Below are positions 57,925 to 64,000 of a stretch of 64,000 bases of DNA, piece after piece (position 1 is the first letter of the stretch; each line of letters opens with the position of its first letter). The position numbers and the translations under genes are program-made. The DNA is from Cellulosimicrobium cellulans (GTDB taxonomy: Bacteria; Actinomycetota; Actinomycetes; Actinomycetales; Cellulomonadaceae). The stretch lies in NCBI RefSeq assembly GCF_007679345.1, contig NZ_VEGH01000003.1, forward strand, positions 124,001 through 188,000, given 5' to 3'. Below the pieces are notes generated by a model. The model saw only the letters and a list, made by a program, of their open reading frames with translations. It did no database searches and was not told the origin of the DNA.

Positions 57925-58395
57925 ATGACGCCCGAGCAGGTCCCCGCGCCGCCGCCTTCCGACCGCGGGCCGCGTCGGACGGCCGTCGTCGCGCTCGCAC
58001 CGGTGCTCGCGTCCGCGGTCGCGCTCCTCGCCTACGAGGTGGTGGGCAGGCTCGCCGGCGCGGCCGCCGGTCCCGGGAAGGCGGACGTCATCGACCTGGG
58101 ACCGGCCGTCGCGGTCCTGCTCGGCGGGGGCGCCGCGGCCGCCGTGGTGTGGGCGGTCGGGCTGCGCGTCGTCGTGGGCTCGCTGTTCCCCGCCCACGCG
58201 CGGTCGCGCATCTGGTGGCAGCTGGTCGGCGCGGGGCTGGCGGCGCTCGTGGTGGGGTCGCGGGCGCTCGCCCTGCTCCTGCCGGTGCCGGTCCCGCTCG
58301 GGGGCTGGCTCCTCCAGCAGGCCGCGCTCGCGCTCGTCGCCGTCGCGGCGGACCGTCGGCTCGCGCGGTCCGAGACCGTCTCTTCGGGGTCTTGA
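57925..58395 (+). CDS. Small membrane protein (unknown)
   Basis: 156 residues with four hydrophobic helices (VVALAPVLASAVALLAYEVV, AVAVLLGGGAAAAVVWAVGL, WQLVGAGLAALVVGSRALALLL, LLQQAALALVAVAADR). No family recognised. The ATG is 7 nt after TACGGT (leaderless). It is divergent from the DUF1361 gene. Confidence 0.65.
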   Translation: MTPEQVPAPPPSDRGPRRTAVVALAPVLASAVALLAYEVVGRLAGAAAGPGKADVIDLGPAVAVLLGGGAAAAVVWAVGLRVVVGSLFPAHARSRIWWQLVGAGLAALVVGSRALALLLPVPVPLGGWLLQQAALALVAVAADRRLARSETVSSGS

Positions 58396-58400
58396 CGCCG

Positions 58401-58419
58401 CACTTGCTTTTTGCAAGTG
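58401..58419. promoter_or_regulatory. Operator dyad upstream of the VOC-HxlR operon
   Basis: Perfect 7-bp arms, CACTTGC and GCAAGTG, with a TTTTT centre. It overlaps the likely -35 (TTGACG) to -10 region of the VOC gene, so the HxlR protein of the same operon is the probable binder. Confidence 0.65.
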
Positions 58420-58459
58420 TGGTCCGGGTCACAGTCAGCCGCGTCCGAGGGAGTGCACC

Positions 58460-58894
58460 ATGACCGCGATCTTCGTCAACCTGCCGGTGACCGACCTCGA
58501 GCGCGCCAAGGCGTTCTACGAGGCCGTCGGGTTCACCATCAACCCGCTGTTCACCGACCACAACGCCGCGTGCGTCGTCGTCGAGGAGGACCACGGGTAC
58601 GTCATGCTCGTGACGCGCGACTACTTCCAGACCTTCAGCGACCGCCCGATCGGCGACCCGTCGACCACCGTGTCCGCCGCCACGGCGATCTTCCTCGACA
58701 GCCGCGACGCGGTGGACGACACCGTCGCCCGCGGGCTGCGCGCGGGCGGCGCCGAAGAGCGGCCCGCGTCCGACTACGGGTTCATGTACCAGCGCCAGCT
58801 CGCCGACCCCGACGGCAACCTGCTCGAGTTCGGCTGGATGGACCCGGTCGCGGCGGCGAACGGTCCCGCGGCCGTCGCCGACCAGCAGGCCTGA
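58460..58894 (+). CDS. VOC-family protein
   Basis: 144 residues: AIFVNLPVTDLERAKAFYEAVGFTINPLFTDHNAACVVVEEDHGYVMLVTRDYFQTF, then YQRQLADPDGNLLEFGWMDP. It belongs to the YaeR/PhnB-type lineage that often sits beside HxlR regulators. GAGGGAG is the ribosome site. The HxlR gene starts 5 nt after its stop. Confidence 0.87.
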   Translation: MTAIFVNLPVTDLERAKAFYEAVGFTINPLFTDHNAACVVVEEDHGYVMLVTRDYFQTFSDRPIGDPSTTVSAATAIFLDSRDAVDDTVARGLRAGGAEERPASDYGFMYQRQLADPDGNLLEFGWMDPVAAANGPAAVADQQA

Positions 58895-58899
58895 GGCCG

Positions 58900-59544
58900 A
58901 TGGCCGCGCGCGACTACGGGCAGTACTGCGGCGTCACCCGCGGGCTCGAGCTCGTGGGCGAGCGCTGGGCGCTGCTCGTCGTGCGCGACCTGCTCGTCGG
59001 GCCGCGCCGCTACGGCGAGCTCGCGGCGGGGCTCCCCCGCATCCCGAGCAACGTCCTGGCGGCGCGGCTCAAGGAGCTGCAGGAGGCGGGCGTCATCCGG
59101 CGGGCGCCGCGGTCCCGGGTGATCGTCTACGAGCTGACGCCGTACGGGCGGGAGCTGGAGCCGGTCGTGCTCGCGCTCGGGGCCTGGGGCTTCAAGGCGA
59201 TGGGCGACCCGCGCGAGGGCCAGGTGGTCACGGCCGACTCGATGACCGTCGCCCTGCGCACCGCGTTCCGGGCGGACGTGGCCGCGGACATGCCGCCGAC
59301 CGCGTACGCCGCGCGGGTCGGCCCGGCGGAGCTGCTGGTCCGGGTGGACGGCCCGGCGCTCGCCGTCGCGCGCGGCACCGACCCGGCGGCCGACCTCGCG
59401 TTCGCCGCGGGCCCCGGCATCCGCCGGCTCATCTCGGGCGAGCTCGACCCTGCCGGGGCCATCGCGACTGGTGTGGTGGAGGTGCTGCACGGGCCCGACG
59501 GGCTGCTGGACAGGTTCGCGCGGACGTTCCACCTCGCGGCCTGA
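58900..59544 (+). CDS. HxlR-family regulator with C-terminal SCP2-like domain
   Basis: 214 residues. The HxlR winged helix is YCGVTRGLELVGERWALLVVRDLLVGPRRYGELAAGLPRIPSNVLAARLKELQEAGVIRR. The C-terminal half (residues 110-214) looks like an SCP2-type lipid-binding fold (LLVRVDGPALAVARG, GPGIRRLISGELDP). It is the second gene of the VOC operon and probably autoregulates through the CACTTGC dyad. Confidence 0.85.
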   Translation: MAARDYGQYCGVTRGLELVGERWALLVVRDLLVGPRRYGELAAGLPRIPSNVLAARLKELQEAGVIRRAPRSRVIVYELTPYGRELEPVVLALGAWGFKAMGDPREGQVVTADSMTVALRTAFRADVAADMPPTAYAARVGPAELLVRVDGPALAVARGTDPAADLAFAAGPGIRRLISGELDPAGAIATGVVEVLHGPDGLLDRFARTFHLAA

Positions 59545-59686
59545 GCCGTTGGCGGCCCCCGGGCCGGCGGACGAGCGCCCGGGAGCGCGGCGCCGACGCG
59601 CCGGAATCCGCCGGCCGTGGTCCACTGCGGGACGTGACCGTGCGCGGTCGCCGGACCCTCCCCCGCCCGACGGAAGCAGCAGCGAC

Positions 59687-60679
59687 ATGAGCTCGACCTC
59701 CCCCTCCGACACCGCGGACGACCGGGGCGACGCCTCCCTCGCCCGGGACACCGGGCCGCTGCGGTCGGTCGTCGTGTTCAACCCCGTCCGCGTCGACGGC
59801 CTGGAGGAGCGGCGCGCGGCGGTCGAGGCGGCGCTCACCGAGGCGGGCTGGCCGCTGCCCGAGTGGGTCGAGACCACCGAGGACGACCCCGGGGCGGGCC
59901 AGGCGCGGCAGGCGGTCGAGGACGGCGCCCAGGTCGTGTTCGCCTGCGGCGGTGACGGCACGGTGCGCTCGTGCATCGAGGGCCTGGCGGGCACCGGCGT
60001 GGCGCTCGCGGTGCTGCCGGCCGGGACCGGCAACCTGCTCGCCGCGAACCTCGGCGTCCCGGACGACCCGGCCGCGGCCGTGCAGATCGCCACGGAGCAC
60101 GGGCGGCGGCGGATCGACGTCGGCGAGGCCGACGGCCGCACGTTCGCGGTCATGGCCGGCATGGGCTTCGACGCGGCGCTGCTCGACGACGCCTCGACGG
60201 CGCTGAAGGCCAAGGCCGGGTCGATCGCCTACGTGCTGTCGGCGCTGACGCACCTGCGGGACCGCAGCATGCACCTCGAGATCCACCTGGACGACCGGCC
60301 GCCCGTGCGCCGCCGCGCGCGCTCGGTGATCATCGGCAACGTCGGCCGCCTCCAGGGCGGCGTGAAGCTGCTCGCCGACGCCGAGCCGGACAACGGGCAG
60401 ATGGACGTCGCCGTGCTCGCCCCGCGCACGCTCGGCCACTGGGTGCAGACCGCCTGGGGCGTGCTGCGGCACCCGCACCGGGTGGCGCACCTGGACGTGC
60501 TGCGCGCCTCGCGGATCACCGTCGTCAGCGACCGCGAGGAGCGCCGCCAGGTGGACGGCGACGTCATCGACCCGGGCCGCACGCTGACCGTCACCGTCCG
60601 GCCGCAGGCGCTGGAGCTGTGCGTGCCGCGGCCCGAGCGCAGCCCCGACCTGGCCGAGGGCTCGGAGCGCCTCGGCTAG
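59687..60679 (+). CDS. Diacylglycerol/lipid kinase-family protein
   Basis: 330 residues. [23 protein letters not shown], the ATP site [18 protein letters not shown] (GGDGT) and [18 protein letters not shown], and the C-terminal barrel [19 protein letters not shown]. DagK/YegS-like enzymes phosphorylate lipids at the membrane. It has a 25-residue acidic N-terminal extension. Confidence 0.88.
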   Translation: MSSTSPSDTADDRGDASLARDTGPLRSVVVFNPVRVDGLEERRAAVEAALTEAGWPLPEWVETTEDDPGAGQARQAVEDGAQVVFACGGDGTVRSCIEGLAGTGVALAVLPAGTGNLLAANLGVPDDPAAAVQIATEHGRRRIDVGEADGRTFAVMAGMGFDAALLDDASTALKAKAGSIAYVLSALTHLRDRSMHLEIHLDDRPPVRRRARSVIIGNVGRLQGGVKLLADAEPDNGQMDVAVLAPRTLGHWVQTAWGVLRHPHRVAHLDVLRASRITVVSDREERRQVDGDVIDPGRTLTVTVRPQALELCVPRPERSPDLAEGSERLG

Positions 60680-60708
60680 CGGTCGCACCGCTCTGGCACG
60701 ATGCCGGC

Positions 60709-61245
60709 ATGACCGAGCGCTCCGCCCTCCTCGTGATCGACCTGCAGGTCGGGGTCGTCGACGGCTGCGTCGACGCCGACGGCGTGCTCGCCCGGACCGC
60801 GGCCCTCGTGCACCGCGCCCGCGCGGAGGGCGTGCCGGTGGTGTGGGTGCAGGACCACGGCGCGTTCGCGGTCGGCTCCGACCCGTGGCAGCTCGCCCCG
60901 CCGCTGACCCGGCTCCCCGACGAGCCGGTGGTGGGCAAGGAGTACCGCGACGCGTTCGCCGGCACCGACCTCGGGGACGTGCTCGCGCGCCTGGGGGCCA
61001 CGCGGCTCGTCGTCGCCGGCGCGCAGAGCGACTACTGCATCCGCACCACGACGCAGTCGGCGGCCGTGCGCGGGTTCGACGTGACGCTGGTGAGCGACGC
61101 GCACACCACGACCGACGCGGAGCACGACGGCGTGCGGATCGCCGGGCAGCAGGTCATCGCCCACACGACCATGTACTTCCGCGGCCTGCGCTACCCGGGG
61201 CGCCGGTACGCGGCCGAGCCGCACGACCGCGTGGCACTCGGCTAG
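60709..61245 (+). CDS. Isochorismatase-family cysteine hydrolase
   Basis: 178 residues with the catalytic triad: Asp in [12 protein letters not shown], Lys in [12 protein letters not shown], Cys in [34 protein letters not shown]. The fold covers nicotinamidase and isochorismatase activities; the substrate is unknown. CACGAT is 6 nt before the ATG. Confidence 0.9.
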   Translation: MTERSALLVIDLQVGVVDGCVDADGVLARTAALVHRARAEGVPVVWVQDHGAFAVGSDPWQLAPPLTRLPDEPVVGKEYRDAFAGTDLGDVLARLGATRLVVAGAQSDYCIRTTTQSAAVRGFDVTLVSDAHTTTDAEHDGVRIAGQQVIAHTTMYFRGLRYPGRRYAAEPHDRVALG

Positions 61246-61291
61246 GGCGGCACCCGCGCGGGCGCCGCCGGGGGCCCGTACGCTTCCCGGC

Positions 61292-61693
61292 GTGCTCCGC
61301 CTCTCCGCCCCCCGGCTCGCGTTCGTCACCGAGCGCCACCTCGCGACGCTCACCACCCTGCGGGGCGACGGCACGCCGCACGTCGTGCCCGTCGCGTTCA
61401 CCTGGGACGAGGATGCCGGGCTGGCGCGGGTGACGACCCGGCCCACGACCCAGAAGGCGGTGAACGCCCGCCGCCGCACCGGCGGCGTCCCGGGGCGCGC
61501 GGTGCTCTGCCAGGTCGACGGGCGGCGGTGGCTCACCCTCGAGGGCACCGTCGAGGTCGCGGACGACCCGGACGAGGTGGCCGAGGCGCTGGCCCGGTAC
61601 GCGCTGCGCTACCGCACGCCGGACCCGACGATCGAGCGGGTCGTCCTGCGGATCACCGCCGACCGGGCGATGTCGTCGCGCGACCTGGCCTGA
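61292..61693 (+). CDS. PPOX-class F420-dependent oxidoreductase-like protein
   Basis: 133 residues. FVTERHLATLTTLRGDGTPHVVPVAFTWDEDAGLARVTTRPTTQKAVNAR is the split-barrel flavin/F420-binding core. It would reduce or bind F420 like other actinobacterial PPOX proteins. The GTG is 7 nt after TACGCT (leaderless). Confidence 0.86.
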   Translation: MLRLSAPRLAFVTERHLATLTTLRGDGTPHVVPVAFTWDEDAGLARVTTRPTTQKAVNARRRTGGVPGRAVLCQVDGRRWLTLEGTVEVADDPDEVAEALARYALRYRTPDPTIERVVLRITADRAMSSRDLA

Positions 61694-61718
61694 GGTCGCC
61701 GGAGTCCGCCCGGCCGCA

Positions 61719-62465
61719 TCACGCGAGGCGCCGCAGCACCAGCAGCGGGGTCACGTAGTGCTCCCGCACGGTGCCTCCGAGGTCCCTGACGGCCTGGGCC
61801 GCCTCCTCGGCCTCGCCGGGCGTCCAGTCGCTGAAGGTCGTGAACAGGTCGCGCACCTGGCCGGCGTCGAGGTCGACCGCCCAGCGGAACCGCTCCCGGT
61901 GCACCACCGGGAACAGCCCGCCGCCCCGGAGGAGCTCGGCCCAGCCCGCGTCGTCGAGCTCCCCGGGCGCAGGGCGGGGCGGGCGGGGGCCGCGCCGGGC
62001 CACGATCCGGGCCACCCGCTCGCGGAACGGCGTCACGGTCGCCTCGGGGTCGCCGTACGCGTTCCGCCACACCGCGAGGTGGCCCCCGGGCACCAGCGCG
62101 CGGTGCACGTTCGGCAGGACCACGCCGAGGTCGAACCAGTGCACCGCGGTGGCTGCCACCGCCAGGTCGAACGAGGCGGGGGGCAGGTCCGCGTCCTCCG
62201 CGGTGGCCACGAGGACCTCGGCCTGCGGCCACCGACGCCGCAGCCGCGCGACGAGCCGCTCCCCCGGCTCGACGGCCAGCACCGTCGCGCCCGCGTCGAG
62301 CATCGGGCCGGTGGCCTGGCCGGTGCCCGCGCCGAGCTCGACGACGCGCACGCCGGGCCCGAGCAGCCGCAGCGCGCGCAGCCGCTCCCACAGTGCCGAC
62401 GGGTACGGCGGCCGCCCGCGCTCGTCGGCGTCGGCGTGCGCGTCGAAGTGCGCGGGACCGGGCAT
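61719..62465 (-). CDS. Class I SAM-dependent methyltransferase
   Basis: 248 residues. The SAM-binding motif is VRVVELGAGTGQATGPMLDAGATVLAVEPGERL, followed by LAVAATAVHWFDLGVVLPNVHRALVPGGHLAVWRNAYGD. The ATG is 7 nt after TACGCT on the minus strand. It is divergent from the MarR gene and could be under its control; substrate unknown. Confidence 0.88.
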   Translation of the reverse strand: MPGPAHFDAHADADERGRPPYPSALWERLRALRLLGPGVRVVELGAGTGQATGPMLDAGATVLAVEPGERLVARLRRRWPQAEVLVATAEDADLPPASFDLAVAATAVHWFDLGVVLPNVHRALVPGGHLAVWRNAYGDPEATVTPFRERVARIVARRGPRPPRPAPGELDDAGWAELLRGGGLFPVVHRERFRWAVDLDAGQVRDLFTTFSDWTPGEAEEAAQAVRDLGGTVREHYVTPLLVLRRLA

Positions 62466-62509
62466 GCGGGCGAGCGTAGGCGCCTCGCTCGCACCTCACG
62501 CTTCGAGCA

Positions 62510-62538
62510 TTGACAGTTAGAGGCCTAACACTTAGATT
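62510..62538 (+). promoter_or_regulatory. Promoter and operator of the MarR gene
   Basis: A consensus promoter: -35 TTGACA, 17-bp spacer, -10 TAGATT, then 7 nt to the ATG. The spacer begins with a dyad GTTAG, 4 nt, CTAAC, a likely MarR site. Confidence 0.72.
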
Positions 62539-62545
62539 GCTCGTC

Positions 62546-62986
62546 ATGGACGCACCCGACCCCACGACGATCCTCGACCTGGTGCGGTGGATCGGCTGGG
62601 CCCAGCGGAAGGCCGGCGAGGACTGGGTCCGCTCGCGCGGGCTCACCCACGAGCAGGCCTTCGTCCTGGGCTACCTCGCGCAGAACCCGGGGTCGATCCA
62701 GCGGGACGTCGCCGCGATCACCCGGACCAGCGCCGCGAGCGTCTCGAGCCTGCTCAAGGGCCTGGAGGCCCGCGGCCTCGTCGAGCGCCGCACCGAGCCG
62801 GGCGACGAGCGCAGCAAGCGGGTGCACGCCACGCCGGAGGGCGCCGCGCTCGTCGCGGGCTTCGCATCGGCCGTGGCGGCCGCGGACGACGCGATCCTCG
62901 CCCCCCTGACCCCCGACGAGCGCGAGACCCTGCGCGCCCTACTGACCAAGGCCGCGGCCGCGCTCCCCCGCCCCACGCGGGACTGA
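62546..62986 (+). CDS. MarR-family transcriptional regulator
   Basis: 146 residues: GLTHEQAFVLGYLAQNPGSIQRDVAAITRTSAASVSSLLKGLEARGLVERRTEPGDERSKRVHATPEGAALV is the winged helix with its wing arginines. It is followed after 133 nt by a MATE transporter gene on the same strand, the common regulator-exporter pair. Confidence 0.9.
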   Translation: MDAPDPTTILDLVRWIGWAQRKAGEDWVRSRGLTHEQAFVLGYLAQNPGSIQRDVAAITRTSAASVSSLLKGLEARGLVERRTEPGDERSKRVHATPEGAALVAGFASAVAAADDAILAPLTPDERETLRALLTKAAAALPRPTRD

Positions 62987-63119
62987 CGCCCCCGGGACCT
63001 CACCCCACCGCGCGGACGGTCCGCGCGGCGGCACCCCGCGCCCACGCGCGCCCACCCCTCACCCCTGAGCACCCACGCGGCCCGCCGCGCGCTTCGCCCT
63101 GCCCAGAAACGGAGCAGCC

Positions 63120-64000
63120 ATGCGCACCACCACCTCCGCACCCGAACCGGCCGACGCCCCCGGCACCGACCGCTGGTTCCTGTCCACCGCGCCCGTCGTC
63201 AGCGCCCTCGTGCACCTGTGCGTGCCGATGGCGGCGGCGATGATCGTCGGCGCGATCTACAACGTCATCAACGCGGGCTTCATCGGCTCCCTGCACGACG
63301 ACGCCCTCCTCGCCGCCGTGACCCTGGGATCACCCGTCCTCGCGCTGGTCATGGCCATCGGCAACGTGTTCGGCGTCGGCGGGGGCGCGCTCGTCTCCCG
63401 GCTCCTGGGCGCGGCCGAGCGGGACGGCGCCCGCACCGGCGAGATCCGGCGGGTGTCGGCGTTCGCCCTGTGGGGCACCGTCGCGGTCGGCGTGCTCGTC
63501 GGCGGGGCCGGGCTGCTGCTGCTCGACCCGCTCGTCTCGCTGCTCGGGGCGGACCAGGCGGCCCGGCACGCCACCACGACGTTCGTCGGCGTCCTGCTGG
63601 CCGGTGTCCCCGTGCTGGCGGCGGCCGTCTGCCTCGAGCAGCTGGTGCGCGCGGAGGGCGCCGCGCGCCAGGTGATGACGGGGCTGATCGCCTCGACGAT
63701 CGCGAACGTCGTGCTCGACGTGCTGCTCATCCTCGTCCTGCACCAGGGCGTCGCGGGCGCGGCGCTCGCCGTCACCCTGGCGAACGCGGTGACCGTCACG
63801 TACTTCGCCGTGTGGCTCGCGCGGAACAGCGCGCACGTCAGCCTGGCGCCGCGCTGGTTCACGCTGTCGCCGTCCGTGCTGAAGCCGGTGCTGGGCGTCG
63901 GGATCGGCACGCTCCTGCAGTCGGCGTTCCTCATCGTCACCGCGCTGGTGCTCAACAACCTCGCCGCGGGCTACGGCGACGGCCCGCTCGCCGCCATGGG
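63120..64000 (+). CDS. MATE-family efflux transporter (3' end outside window)
   Basis: 293 codons are visible before the window ends. It opens with a Thr/Pro-rich 30-residue tail, then SALVHLCVPMAAAMIVGAIYNVINAGFIGSLHDDALLAAVTLGSPVLALVMAIGNVFGVGGGALVSRLLGA, the MATE core. About seven helices follow. MATE proteins expel cationic drugs with Na+ or H+. GGAG precedes the ATG. The MarR protein upstream is the likely repressor. Confidence 0.9.
   Translation, partial: MRTTTSAPEPADAPGTDRWFLSTAPVVSALVHLCVPMAAAMIVGAIYNVINAGFIGSLHDDALLAAVTLGSPVLALVMAIGNVFGVGGGALVSRLLGAAERDGARTGEIRRVSAFALWGTVAVGVLVGGAGLLLLDPLVSLLGADQAARHATTTFVGVLLAGVPVLAAAVCLEQLVRAEGAARQVMTGLIASTIANVVLDVLLILVLHQGVAGAALAVTLANAVTVTYFAVWLARNSAHVSLAPRWFTLSPSVLKPVLGVGIGTLLQSAFLIVTALVLNNLAAGYGDGPLAAM

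Overview
The window is very GC-rich and gene-dense, with GTG and ATG starts, many 4-nt overlaps, strong GC hairpins after stops, and families typical of high-GC Gram-positives (Arr rifampin ADP-ribosyltransferase, TIGR02569 kinase-like protein, F420-type PPOX and Ddn proteins, FBP zinc finger, WYL/YafY regulators). It reads as an actinobacterial chromosome, most likely Cellulomonadaceae or a near relative (inference from family content and style). No rRNA, tRNA, CRISPR array or insertion sequence was recognised.

Layout. 1-17 kb: housekeeping and stress genes, mostly single genes with a leaderless promoter: an ECF sigma factor cut by the left edge, VOC proteins, an EAL phosphodiesterase with no ordinary start codon, an Ntn hydrolase, proline iminopeptidase, arr, kinase-like proteins, a WYL regulator, and an MFS-ArsR operon. 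17-23.4 kb: hypotheticals, an ABC pair with a divergent TetR and two tandem operators, and a TetR-MFS operon. 23.4-31 kb: a rearranged block. It has an orphan Wzm-like permease, an unusual TetR-like protein, a TrkA subunit, a flavin oxidase/TetR/flavin monooxygenase cassette sharing 28-nt operators, and a head-to-head junction of a truncated ABC exporter with a truncated, frameshifted TrkH. 31-41 kb: an ABC plus two-component operon, MerR/SDR pairs, and an arsenic locus (ArsR-ArsC fusion, ArsC, arsM remnant). 41.2-52.2 kb: an accessory array in which a roughly 57-bp, same-orientation, hairpin-forming repeat separates five gene cassettes (GNATs, SdpI-like protein, lipoprotein, XRE-ADH, wHTH-membrane pair, XRE-SDR-SDR). 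The last repeat ends 1 nt before a dif-like XerC/XerD site. 52-64 kb: ordinary single genes again (HIT, MerR, FBP, VOC, MFS, SDR, VOC-HxlR, lipid kinase, isochorismatase, PPOX, methyltransferase, MarR-MATE), cut by the right edge.

How genes work together. Many small regulators sit beside their likely targets with recognisable dyads between them (WYL/VOC, ArsR/MFS, several TetR pairs, three MerR pairs with 19-20 bp promoter spacers, XRE/ADH and XRE/SDR, VOC/HxlR, MarR/MATE). The recurring theme is local, one-regulator control of redox, detoxification or efflux genes. The strongest candidate for something undescribed is the repeat-bounded cassette array abutting the dif-like site.
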